Assembly: GCF_900183575.1 (NCBI RefSeq)
Contig: NZ_FXUZ01000007.1
Coordinates: 1 to 64,000 of the forward strand
DNA: 64,000 bases
Direction of reading: 5' to 3'
Source: Staphylococcus cornubiensis
GTDB taxonomy: Bacteria; Bacillota; Bacilli; Staphylococcales; Staphylococcaceae
Both the position numbers and the translations under genes were made by a program. The notes under the pieces were generated by a model. It was given only the letters and a program-made list of their open reading frames with translations. It searched no databases and was not told the origin of the DNA. Position 1 is the stretch's first letter. Each line of letters begins with the position of its first letter. Positions 8,873 through 16,577 of the stretch are shown one piece after another.

Positions 8873-9661
8873 ATGACGAAAGAATTGAGAGCTATTGTAA
8901 ATACTTGTCGTGAAGATTCAAATCTTTCACCTGTCAGTAAGATTGAAATCTATTCTTTTTTTGATCCTTTTGACAAAGACAGTTTTAAGCTATCTGCCGT
9001 TTTGTCAAAATTAAGAATTGAATATAATCAATATATCCGTATTCGTCATATTTTAAACCCATCATTGCGGGTACTCACGAAATGTCAGGCACAAAGTACA
9101 TCAGATCGAGACAATATCGCACTCGCCTTCAAAGCAGCAGAGCTCCAAGGCCGTGCACGCGCACATCGTTTTATGCATCTCATTCAAAACGAAATTATTC
9201 CAAAGCGCGATATTGTGACAGAGGACATGATTGCAAAATGTATTATTAATGCTGGGCTAGATTATGATGTTTACCTTGACGATTTAAAAAATGGACAATT
9301 ACGTGAGAGTTTGAAAGTGGACCTCCATATCGCAAGAGAAATGGAAGTTGAACAAGCCCCTTCGTTAGTATTTTTTAATGAGGATATTCAGGCAGAGGGG
9401 TTGAAAGTTGAAGGTCTATACCCGTACCACATTTATACGTACATCATTAACGAAATGATGGGATCACCTATAGAAAAAAGCTTGCCACCTAAATTATGCG
9501 AGTATATTCAACAAAAGCAATTGGTGACTGAGGAAGAGTTGCTCACTATTTATGAATGGCCAGAGAAGACTTTGCAGAAAGAGCTAAAAAAATTAATGTT
9601 GCAACAAAAAGTAAGAAAATTGAATTATCCAGATGGTGAATTTTGGAAGTCTATGATGTAA
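8873..9661 (+). CDS. spxH: Spx-degradation adaptor SpxH (YjbH), DsbA-like fold
   Basis: SpxH binds the regulator Spx and delivers it to ClpXP; it aggregates and releases Spx during disulfide stress. The 262-residue protein follows the S. aureus protein almost throughout (LSPVSKIEIYSFFDPF, RIRHILNPSL, PSLVFF, WPEKTLQKELKK). The DsbA-fold active-site region reads FFDPFDKDSF (about 29-38), so both Cys positions of the ancestral CxxC are replaced (D34, S37). As I recall, Bacillus has CPEC there and S. aureus keeps one Cys. spxA itself is at 18682, and the ClpXP partner is elsewhere. Confidence 0.95.
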   Translation: MTKELRAIVNTCREDSNLSPVSKIEIYSFFDPFDKDSFKLSAVLSKLRIEYNQYIRIRHILNPSLRVLTKCQAQSTSDRDNIALAFKAAELQGRARAHRFMHLIQNEIIPKRDIVTEDMIAKCIINAGLDYDVYLDDLKNGQLRESLKVDLHIAREMEVEQAPSLVFFNEDIQAEGLKVEGLYPYHIYTYIINEMMGSPIEKSLPPKLCEYIQQKQLVTEEELLTIYEWPEKTLQKELKKLMLQQKVRKLNYPDGEFWKSMM

Positions 9662-9692
9662 AGAGGCGTCTCGTTTATGAGGTGTCTCTTTT
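9659..9692 (+). terminator. spxH terminator
   Basis: AGAGGCGTCTC pairs with GAGGTGTCTCT (with G-U pairs) followed by TTTTTA, directly behind the spxH stop. Confidence 0.75.
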
Positions 9693-9793
9693 TACTTTGC
9701 TGTTAATTAAAAATCACGAGAACTATGCTTTATTTTAAGCACTCTCTTTCATATTTTTCGCGTGTCATTCATTTCAAAAATTGCTTTATTTTC

Positions 9794-9869
9794 TTAAAAT
9801 TCTCGGTCGGTTTTGATGATTTTAAAACGATCGTCTTCTAAAAAGAGACGCGCTTCAAAAATCCGCTTT
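9794..9869 (-). pseudogene. Possible C-terminal relic of an unknown gene
   Basis: On the minus strand an open 24-codon stretch ends in TAA at 9794-9796. It reads like real protein (KRIFEARLFLEDDRFK then IIKTDREF), but a stop lies directly upstream and no start or ribosome site exists. It may be the end of a gene lost when the neighbouring protease/ABC module was inserted. The evidence is codon composition only. Confidence 0.25.
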
Positions 9870-9947
9870 TAATCACCTACCTGTCAACATCAAAAAAAGC
9901 CCCGAATTTATACAGTGAGCGTTACTACACAAATCCGAGACATTTTT
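9848..9947. repeat. Direct repeat A flanking the protease/ABC module; terminator-like hairpin
   Basis: Bases 9866-9947 match 12727-12807 at about 70 of 82 positions (shared blocks TTTTAATCACCTACCTG and CTACACAAATCCGAGAC), with weaker similarity about 18 bases further left. Each copy has an A-run, an imperfect hairpin (GCCCCGAATTT with AAATCCGAGAC) and a T-run, so it can act as a bidirectional terminator. Copy A starts 40 bases behind the M48 gene. Confidence 0.75.
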
Positions 9948-9987
9948 ACATTTTATGAGCAATTGTTTTTTGATTTCAATTCGCATT

Positions 9988-10716
9988 TCAGTTACTTTCA
10001 AGATTTTGTATTCTTTGATCTAAATTGGGATGGCTCGCAAATAAAACTAATTTTGTATCCTTTAAAATCCCTAGTTTTTTTAATGTCAGCAATGTACGAA
10101 CCCCGATTTCACTACTTGTATGGTGGCTTGCATAGCTGTCACATTTTAATTCCCTACGTCTAATGCTAAGAAAATATAAGAGAATACCACTAAAATAGAT
10201 CAAGACTGCCAATACGATATAAGCGATAAATAAATTCATAGATTTAAATTCTAGAAATCTAGAAATTAAAACGAGCAAAATAGGTGAAACACCATAACTC
10301 AATGCCCGCAATAATTGGTTTTTAGCGATGTCATTATTTTTAATATGACACACCTCGTGATAGATGAGAAACCTCAATTCATCAATGTGTAATTTTTCAA
10401 TCAACTCAGGATGAATCACGATACTACTTTTAGAACGGTCACCTTTTACATAAACGCCTTTAATGAGTAGCGATGCTTTTGTATACATTTTCGTTCCTTG
10501 AGGTAATTCCACAGATTCTTCCAGCGCCTTATAGTCTAAAGGAGTTAAGTTTTTAGTACTCTTATTAAATATCGTCCTAATAATAAAAGTCGGCACTAAT
10601 AGCGTCATGAATATGAAGATGAGACTTTTAGTATTTTCATCTAAATATGGTGTTTTTACGATGTTCAACCTTATTAGCACAACTAAAAGATATATTAAAA
10701 TTGCCAAAATCCGCAT
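9988..10716 (-). CDS. Membrane M48-family zinc metalloprotease
   Basis: This is a 242-residue membrane protease. Two membrane segments (about 3-20 and 31-50) precede a cytoplasmic-side catalytic part with the zinc motif HEVCH (120-124). Two more segments (about 140-155 and 162-185) are followed by the third ligand motif ELKCD (189-193), and the protein ends with SHPNLDQRIQNL, typical of HtpX/M48 proteins. The substrate is unknown. It has its own GAGGAGG ribosome site and a 194-base gap to the ABC permease. It could process a peptide exported by, or resisted with, the adjacent ABC transporter; this is inference. It is not part of the core gene order around spxH and pepF as I know it. Confidence 0.85.
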   Translation of the reverse strand: MRILAILIYLLVVLIRLNIVKTPYLDENTKSLIFIFMTLLVPTFIIRTIFNKSTKNLTPLDYKALEESVELPQGTKMYTKASLLIKGVYVKGDRSKSSIVIHPELIEKLHIDELRFLIYHEVCHIKNNDIAKNQLLRALSYGVSPILLVLISRFLEFKSMNLFIAYIVLAVLIYFSGILLYFLSIRRRELKCDSYASHHTSSEIGVRTLLTLKKLGILKDTKLVLFASHPNLDQRIQNLESN

Positions 10717-10910
10717 ACCAATGACCTCCTCAAAGCAAAAGTGACGTTATGTCTGTTTCTATGATTGCCACATAAATAATAAGCAATGTTCTAATGATTT
10801 GATACAGTTGCTATAAACTCCCTAGTAAAAACATCGAATCTCCATTAATTCGTTAGTTAACTCTATTGTACAGTTAAAACAAACCTTTAAAACTATAAAT
10901 TTTCGAATTT

Positions 10911-11684
10911 TTAAACGTTCTTCTTTTTAAATACAATTGATACTAAAACTAAAAACAATACGATATATATCAGGTTACCTATAAATAATTCTGTATTTGT
11001 TAAATGCGTTAATTTACTTAAACTCTCATGATCTAAAAGCTGTGGACTAATATTCAGCATATTAATTGGATTCCACTTTAACCATGTCCACTTGTCGATT
11101 AGCATAAAGAGAATTCCTGAAATTATCGATAAGGCAAAGTACAGTATAATCCCTAATGCTATAGAAAGAGACGGACTCTTCATAATACACGAAAGCAACA
11201 GTGTAATAGATAAAATTAACCATAAACCAATATAGTTCCCTACAGCATTTAACGCTAATTCTTGAATTAAGCTCATCTTATCTCCCGATGAACTCGTGAT
11301 ATCTAAACTTCCTAAAAATATAAATTTTAGAAGGAATGATATCAAGCAAACACCGATAAATAATATAAACGAATAAATGAATAATGCCGCAAATTTACTT
11401 ATTATAATTTGTGTACGTGAATATTTACGATAAAGTAGATTTTTAATCGTGCCGTAAGCAAACTCCATTGTAATAATTGTACTAGCTTGAACAATCATTA
11501 AAAATGCAAGCCATGTAATCCCTGAAAATCCAGTTTTAAATTGAATTTCGCTATTGAATATATCTGAATACTGTTTACTTAAATACGCAAACAATATCAT
11601 AAATATTACGATGATTATTGGAAAAATAATTGAAGATTTCTTCTTGTACATTTTGAAGAGTTCTTGTTTAATTAGTATACTCAT
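10911..11684 (-). CDS. ABC-2 type transporter permease
   Basis: This is a 257-residue integral membrane protein with six hydrophobic segments (about 17-36, 57-76, 97-125, 150-165, 175-200, 235-253) and an amphipathic N-terminus (MSILIKQELFKMYKKKSS). That is the layout of ABC-2 permeases of the bacitracin/lantibiotic-immunity type. Its ATG overlaps the ATPase stop by one base (TAATG), so the two are translationally coupled and form one transporter. Base composition is more AT-rich than in the flanking housekeeping genes, consistent with acquisition. The substrate cannot be told; peptide antibiotic efflux is the usual role of this type. Confidence 0.88.
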   Translation of the reverse strand: MSILIKQELFKMYKKKSSIIFPIIIVIFMILFAYLSKQYSDIFNSEIQFKTGFSGITWLAFLMIVQASTIITMEFAYGTIKNLLYRKYSRTQIIISKFAALFIYSFILFIGVCLISFLLKFIFLGSLDITSSSGDKMSLIQELALNAVGNYIGLWLILSITLLLSCIMKSPSLSIALGIILYFALSIISGILFMLIDKWTWLKWNPINMLNISPQLLDHESLSKLTHLTNTELFIGNLIYIVLFLVLVSIVFKKKNV

Positions 11685-12385
11685 TATTTGATTCCATCCT
11701 TTCCATCTATAATATCTAGAAGTATCGTCTCTATATCTTCTCCTTTTTGATTTATTTCATCCATAGTCGTTCTTTTGATAATTTGTCCTTTATCGATAAT
11801 TAAAAGAGAATCTGTAATTTTAATTAATTCGCTAATAATGTGACTTGATATTAAAATAGCAACACCTTTTTGGGATAAACTAATCAAAACATCTCTAACA
11901 TCTTTAACTGCTCTTGGATCTAATCCATTCATTGGCTCGTCGAGAATTATTAATTTCGGATTATTAAGCAAAGCCATCGCAATACCTAACTTTTGTTTCA
12001 TTCCGAGAGAATAAGTTTTGGCTTTCTTTTGAATATATTCATTCATTTTTAGTTTACTAATAATATTATTTATATCGTCATTTCCTTTAGACTCATTAAA
12101 CAGTTTTAAATTATCATAACCAGATAAATAAGGATAAATTCCTGGCGCTTCAATTAAGGCACCTATATTAACCACATCACCATTTTCATTAAAAGAGCCC
12201 GTGATGATCTCTCCAGATTGATAACTTGTCAATCCAATAATCGTTTTCATTAAAGTTGTTTTACCTGCACCATTCCCTCCAATAAGACCCACAATTTCTC
12301 CCGTTTTTATTCTAAAAGAAATCTCGGTAAGAATAGGTTTACTTTTGATTTTCTTACTAACATCCTTTACTGTAAGTACTTGCAT
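11684..12385 (-). CDS. ABC transporter ATP-binding protein (BcrA-like)
   Basis: This is a 233-residue ABC ATPase. It has Walker A GGNGAGKTT (about 36-44), the signature YSLGMKQKLGIAMAL in place of LSGGQ, Walker B LIILDEPMNGLDP, and the switch His in SSHI. The SLGMKQ signature and IEAPGIYPYLSGYDNL region are typical of BcrA-type ATPases that power immunity or efflux of peptide antibiotics. It is the first gene of its operon, with AGGAGG before the ATG. No two-component system or regulator lies beside it, unlike BceAB-type loci. Confidence 0.9.
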   Translation of the reverse strand: MQVLTVKDVSKKIKSKPILTEISFRIKTGEIVGLIGGNGAGKTTLMKTIIGLTSYQSGEIITGSFNENGDVVNIGALIEAPGIYPYLSGYDNLKLFNESKGNDDINNIISKLKMNEYIQKKAKTYSLGMKQKLGIAMALLNNPKLIILDEPMNGLDPRAVKDVRDVLISLSQKGVAILISSHIISELIKITDSLLIIDKGQIIKRTTMDEINQKGEDIETILLDIIDGKDGIK

Positions 12386-12411
12386 GTCTTTAGTCCTCCT
12401 AACATATACTT

Positions 12412-12427
12412 CTTAATTACTATTAAG
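12412..12427. promoter_or_regulatory. Inverted repeat in the leader of the ABC operon
   Basis: CTTAAT-TACT-ATTAAG is a perfect 6+4+6 inverted repeat 27 bases upstream of the ATPase start. The TACTATTAAG half recurs at 12526-12535 further upstream. It could be an operator or an RNA hairpin. Confidence 0.35.
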
Positions 12428-12502
12428 TAACATGTTTTCCTGATTTATATTTCACTATTAAATTGGATACGAGTGAACTTTTATAGCGCAATTTTTCCAT
12501 TA

Positions 12503-12520
12503 TTGTCCAACGTGGGACAA
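12503..12520. promoter_or_regulatory. Near-palindromic 18-bp operator candidate of the ABC operon
   Basis: TTGTCCAACGTGGGACAA is symmetric at 16 of 18 positions and lies about 120 bases upstream of the ATPase gene in AT-rich DNA. Its shape fits a dimeric repressor (TetR or GntR class); no such gene is adjacent. Confidence 0.4.
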
Positions 12521-12707
12521 ACGGATACTATTAAGAAATGAATGGTTTTTCTTTTTTAATTAAATTTAATATTATAATTAATTGTACAACATTTACTTTT
12601 CATCAACATATTACCCACTTTGATTATACTACTTTACAACGTAAATATGTATCATTTTCTAAAAATTCAAATTATTTATTTGGTTATCTATAACAGATAG
12701 TTTTAAC

Positions 12708-12807
12708 AATACACTTCAAAATTACCCTTTTAATCACCTACCTGACAACATTAAAAAAGCCTCGAATCTATGTATTGATAGTTGCTACACAAATCCGAGA
12801 CGTTTTT
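12708..12807. repeat. Direct repeat B flanking the protease/ABC module
   Basis: This is the partner of 9848-9947. The aligned core is 12727-12807, one base shorter in the A-run. It again has an A-run, a hairpin (GCCTCG..AT with AT.CGAG) and a T-run. It stands about 320 bases upstream of the ABC ATPase, with no gene whose end it obviously terminates. Confidence 0.75.
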
Positions 12808-13273
12808 AAACTGATTGAGGTATTATCACGCTTTTAAATTATATCTTCAGTATCATCTTTATAATATAACTTCAGTGTTCAAGATTTTATCACTTTATGC
12901 ATGAAGTTTTTCAAATCATCTTTATCTTTTAATCAATAAATAGTCATTCTTTTGGATAGATTTTGTTGAACTCATAAAACTATAAGTGCGTCACTGTGCA
13001 ATGGCTTTAATACAACTCGTTTCAAACTTAAACGACTTAAAGGTTTACATACTAGCATGAAAAGAGCCTTCCAATGATTATTCCTTTATCACAGAATGAA
13101 AAACTGCATTTACAAGTATTTACTCATAGCCTTTTAAACATTTTTTATATAGCACACTACTCATAACATACAGTGATACAACACTAAACGGAATATTTTG
13201 TTGCTTAAGTGGAATATGAACTATTTTGAATGTCACAAATGTGGGAATTATTTTTACTAAACAGGAAATGAAA
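12808..13273. other. Gene-free AT-rich interval between the ABC module and RsaE
   Basis: No gene with a ribosome site was found on either strand. Short open stretches (for example a 17-codon tail near 12890-12940 on the minus strand) lack starts and look like decayed coding DNA. Confidence 0.45.
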
Positions 13274-13373
13274 GCATTAAAAAACGCCGTGTTTTGACAC
13301 GGCGCTAAACAAAGGGGATGGGAGAAATTTTTCACTTCAAACAAAGGGGTATGTTTGTAATGTGATTAATTTC
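13274..13373 (-). ncRNA. rsaE: RsaE/RoxS small regulatory RNA
   Basis: Read on the minus strand from 13373, the RNA starts GAAATTAATCACATTACAAA. It carries two C-rich single-stranded segments (CATACCCCTTTGTTTG and CCCATCCCCTTTGTTTAG) and ends with the GCGCCGTGT/ACACGGCG hairpin and T-run. This is the sequence and layout of staphylococcal RsaE, the homologue of Bacillus RoxS, and it sits at the known place beside pepF. RsaE base-pairs through its UCCCC motifs with ribosome sites of central-metabolism and redox mRNAs and represses them. Length is about 100 nt. It is induced through SrrAB (ResDE) under NO or low respiration in the homologues. Confidence 0.95.
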
Positions 13374-13379
13374 ATGCTC

Positions 13380-13444
13380 ATAATATATCACGTGTGTGAT
13401 GTTGTTTCAACCCATTTAAACTCAGAAATTAAAACTTTCACAAA
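13380..13444 (-). promoter_or_regulatory. RsaE promoter and SrrA/ResD-like site
   Basis: The -10 box TATTAT (13380-13385) lies six bases before the RNA start, with no good -35 box (TTGAAA would need a 19-base spacer), as expected for an activated promoter. Further upstream (13428-13444) the minus strand reads TTTGTGAAAGTTTTAAT, which resembles the TTTGTGAA sites bound by ResD/SrrA. The factor assignment is inference. Confidence 0.55.
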
Positions 13445-13474
13445 TCTGACATATTGTAAACGGATTCAACCCCA

Positions 13475-15283
13475 TCAAGCTTTCATTAATTTTTCAAAAG
13501 CGTCTAGTTTTTCTTCAAACACTTTACATGCATCCTCAATTGGACCTGGTGTTGTCATATCGACACCTGCATTTTTCAAAATTTCGATCGGATAATTTGA
13601 GCTTCCTTTTTTCAAGAATTCATTAATGTAACGTTCAACAGCAGGTGCCCCTTCTGTTAGAATTTGATGACTTAAACTTTGTGCTGCACTATAACCTGTC
13701 GCATATTGATATACGTAATAATTCATATAGAAATGCGGAATGCGTGACCATTCTTTACTAATATAATCATCTGTTTCAACAGTGTCACCGAAATATTGAC
13801 GATTCAATGCTGCATATTCTTCGTTCATACGCGTCGCAGTTAATGGCTCCCCTGATTCTTCGATTTGATGGATTTTATGTTCAAATTCTGCAAACATTGT
13901 CTGACGGAATAATGTTGCACGGAAACGTTCTAACTCCTGGTTGAGCAATAATAAACGACGCTTGTCATCTAAATGTTGTTCCATATAATGACTTAACAAT
14001 GCTTCATTACAAGTTGATGCAACTTCAGCTACGAAAATAGAATAACCACTCATATTCGATGGTTGATTTTTACGACTGAAATAGCTGTGCGCAGAGTGAC
14101 CGAACTCATGGACTAACGTATACAAGTCAGATACTGTGTCAGACCAGTTCAATAAAATGAATGGATTTGTTTTGTGTGAACCTGAAGAATAGGCACCAGA
14201 ACGTTTACCTTTATTTTCATAAACGTCAACCCATCTGTTATTCAAACCTTCTTTAATGACGTTTAAATATTCTTCACCCATTGGTTCAAGACCTTTCAAC
14301 ATCCATTCAACCGCTTCGTCATAAGGCATTTCAAATTTAATATCTTTAACCATTGGCGTATACATATCGTACATTTTCAGATCATCGACACCGAGCAATT
14401 CTTTTCTTAATTTTGTGTAACGATGTAACAGTGGTAAGTATTCATGAACGGTTTTCACAAGATTATCGTAAACTTCTTCAGGAATATGGTTATTACCTAA
14501 TGCTTGCGCTCTTGCACTCTTGTAATTGTGAGAACGTGCATTAAACACATGCTTTTTCACTTCACCTGCTAATGTTGCCGCAAGCGTATTGTTATAGCTA
14601 CCATACGCTTTATACATATTTTCATAAGCGGATTGACGTAAAATACGATCATCGGACTCTAAATATTTGATATATGAACCTTGTGTTAATGTATGTTTTT
14701 CACCGTCTTTGTCTGTCACGTCATCAAATGTTAAATCTGCATTATCAAACATACTGAATACATTGCTTGGTGTAGACAATGCATCTTGAGCTTCAGTTAA
14801 CAATTTTTCTTTTTCTGCATCTAATACGTGTGGACGTTTTTGGTTAATTAAGTTCAAATCAAATTCAAAACGTTTTAATCCTTCGTGTTCAGCAACGTAA
14901 GACTCAATTGTTTTTTCGTCAATTTGTAGTAATTCAGGCACTAAGAAACTCCAAGCCGAACTTAATTTAATCGCTAATTGATGTGCTCGTGCTTCAAAAC
15001 CAGTGTATTTGTCATTGGCTGTATCTTGGTCTTGTTTTAAGTGTGCATAAACATATACAGATTCAAGTTCTGTTTCAATTTCATCTTCTAATGAAAGGGC
15101 TTGATATAACGTTTCAGCATCATCACCTAAATGACCTTTGAATTTTTCTTCTTTTCCAAGATAGCTTTCAACTGTTTTAAACGCTGCTTCCCATGCCTCA
15201 TCACTTTCGAAAATCGTAGTGAGGTCCCATGAATATTCAGGGTATTTCTGTTCTTGTTGTTCTCTTGTCAATTGTTGGCTCAT
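13475..15283 (-). CDS. pepF: Oligoendopeptidase F (M3B zinc peptidase)
   Basis: PepF cleaves intracellular oligopeptides. It is a 602-residue cytosolic protein with the M3 zinc motif HEFGH at 392-396 and conserved GYSIFVAEVAST following it. The C-terminal helical domain contains FYMNYYVYQYATG, also conserved in the family. The full length (about 600) and a GAGGAGG ribosome site before the ATG support the start. It is the natural partner of the Opp importer downstream, which supplies peptides. It is followed by RsaE about 100 bases beyond the stop, so the RsaE promoter lies between. Confidence 0.96.
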   Translation of the reverse strand: MSQQLTREQQEQKYPEYSWDLTTIFESDEAWEAAFKTVESYLGKEEKFKGHLGDDAETLYQALSLEDEIETELESVYVYAHLKQDQDTANDKYTGFEARAHQLAIKLSSAWSFLVPELLQIDEKTIESYVAEHEGLKRFEFDLNLINQKRPHVLDAEKEKLLTEAQDALSTPSNVFSMFDNADLTFDDVTDKDGEKHTLTQGSYIKYLESDDRILRQSAYENMYKAYGSYNNTLAATLAGEVKKHVFNARSHNYKSARAQALGNNHIPEEVYDNLVKTVHEYLPLLHRYTKLRKELLGVDDLKMYDMYTPMVKDIKFEMPYDEAVEWMLKGLEPMGEEYLNVIKEGLNNRWVDVYENKGKRSGAYSSGSHKTNPFILLNWSDTVSDLYTLVHEFGHSAHSYFSRKNQPSNMSGYSIFVAEVASTCNEALLSHYMEQHLDDKRRLLLLNQELERFRATLFRQTMFAEFEHKIHQIEESGEPLTATRMNEEYAALNRQYFGDTVETDDYISKEWSRIPHFYMNYYVYQYATGYSAAQSLSHQILTEGAPAVERYINEFLKKGSSNYPIEILKNAGVDMTTPGPIEDACKVFEEKLDAFEKLMKA

Positions 15284-15356
15284 TATAAATTCCTCCTCGT
15301 GATGTATGTAATACTCCTATTTTCTCATTTTTCTCATAATAATGCACTCTATATAC

Positions 15357-16322
15357 TTACAAATTGAGAAGTTTTAAATAGCGCCGTACAATTTGGTTGA
15401 TGATCTGATGACGATGATATGTCTCTACCGCAAAATGTCGAAACTTAAGTTCTTTTAATAATAAAGAATGACTTGGAATACCTGCTTGAAGACATTTTAA
15501 TATGTACAACTGCCATAGCACCGGATGCGTCTGAATATAAATTTGTTCTGGAAATAAAAATCCTGTTATTTTCGCAACTTGTTCATCCGACATGCGCATT
15601 TGGTACATCAACGACAATGTAGGATCTAACACACTATTTTTCCGACGACATTGCTGAATATACTTAAAAATTTGAGATGTCGACAGCTTTCTGACAATCC
15701 CATCACACTGCAGTTCCTGTTGTAAGGCTTGGCTGAATTCCTGTATTGAAAGTGGCATCAATTGACCGTGAAAAGTTTTCGCTGTAATAGGGATAATATG
15801 GGATAATATGAAAAGTTCACACGACGTTGTATCTATGCAATATAACGTTTTTCTAGAAGGGGTGATACATTGCTGTTGCAGTTGTGATAACACATAAAGC
15901 CCTTTTTTCATTTGAGGCTTTTCCGCTAACCATAATACGTGATATCCCTCTCTTTGTAACCCTTGCGTCCGTTCTTTCATCGTCTTAATCGCAATGGTAC
16001 TCAGTTGAATCTCAATAGCCCACGTTTTAAAGATAATGTCTGGAATTTGCATAATACTTTTTAAATAAGGTTCCAATTGTGTTTCCGAATCCACTTCATA
16101 AAGTTGTTCATACAAAACAGATTTACATCGCGCATGTTGAACTGACTCCCCTTTCAAATGTACACGCCCCATTGAATGCCGATAATGCGCAAAATGAGCA
16201 CCCTTCCGCACCCCTTGTCTTAAAATCAATACTTCTTTACAGATGGGACAATGATACACTTCTTCCTTACATGCATGAGTTGCTAAAACTTGTTGTGATT
16301 GCGCATTATAAGCTGTTAACAT
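15357..16322 (-). CDS. coiA: Competence protein CoiA
   Basis: CoiA is a competence-induced protein needed for recombination of incoming DNA. The 321-residue protein begins with a zinc-type CPIC motif (HCPICKEVL) and GAHFAHYRH. A nuclease-like core follows, containing PDIIFKTWAIEIQLS and a helical C-terminal part. The family has a restriction-endonuclease-like PD-(D/E)xK fold, and the D-I-E-I-Q pattern near 95-110 fits it. Like other staphylococci this organism may be cryptically competent. It lies 73 bases before pepF. Confidence 0.88.
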   Translation of the reverse strand: MLTAYNAQSQQVLATHACKEEVYHCPICKEVLILRQGVRKGAHFAHYRHSMGRVHLKGESVQHARCKSVLYEQLYEVDSETQLEPYLKSIMQIPDIIFKTWAIEIQLSTIAIKTMKERTQGLQREGYHVLWLAEKPQMKKGLYVLSQLQQQCITPSRKTLYCIDTTSCELFILSHIIPITAKTFHGQLMPLSIQEFSQALQQELQCDGIVRKLSTSQIFKYIQQCRRKNSVLDPTLSLMYQMRMSDEQVAKITGFLFPEQIYIQTHPVLWQLYILKCLQAGIPSHSLLLKELKFRHFAVETYHRHQIINQIVRRYLKLLNL

Positions 16323-16397
16323 TTCTTTTCACCTCATCCTATTACACGCTTAACTTTGTAGAATTACTTTTAGATAAGGTAAATTTTTTTGGCAAAT

Positions 16398-16524
16398 AAA
16401 AAAGACCAAGCATAACAGTCACTTGACCTCATATTTTTATCTTTAAATTGACTCGTTATTTCCAACCTACACAGCAATATTCATAACAATGACGCTTGAC
16501 TCGACAAGGCCGTATATGAATATT
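16398..16524 (-). ncRNA. Candidate small RNA between the surface protein and coiA
   Basis: A perfect 10-bp inverted repeat AATATTCATA (16476-16485)/TATGAATATT (16515-16524) is followed on the minus strand by a terminator (arms 16403-16410 and 16422-16429, then a TTTTTT tail). There is no gene in between, and the surface-protein terminator already stands upstream. A hairpin plus its own terminator suggests a short RNA or a coiA leader. No promoter was identified. Confidence 0.35.
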
Positions 16525-16554
16525 AAAAAAGAGAAAACCCTATTTCAATAGAGT
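16524..16554 (-). terminator. Terminator of the LPXTG surface protein gene
   Basis: Arms 16537-16543 (ACCCTAT) and 16548-16554 (ATAGAGT) form a 7-bp stem with one G-U pair on the minus strand, followed by TTTTCTCTTTTTT. It lies 24 bases past the stop. Confidence 0.7.
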
Positions 16555-16577
16555 CATCCCTTTCTTTCGTATATTGT

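Noticed and set aside
9915-10163. 82-codon frame on the plus strand
   Set aside because: It overlaps direct repeat A and the antisense of the M48 protease gene, with no ribosome site.
12538-12693. 51-codon plus-strand frame (MNGFSFLIKFN...)
   Set aside because: Considered as a peptide substrate for the ABC module, but it has no ribosome site and no leader or Cys pattern of a bacteriocin.
13120-13344. 74-codon frame on the minus strand
   Set aside because: It runs through the RsaE RNA and its terminator; the Cys-rich translation and absent ribosome site argue against a gene.
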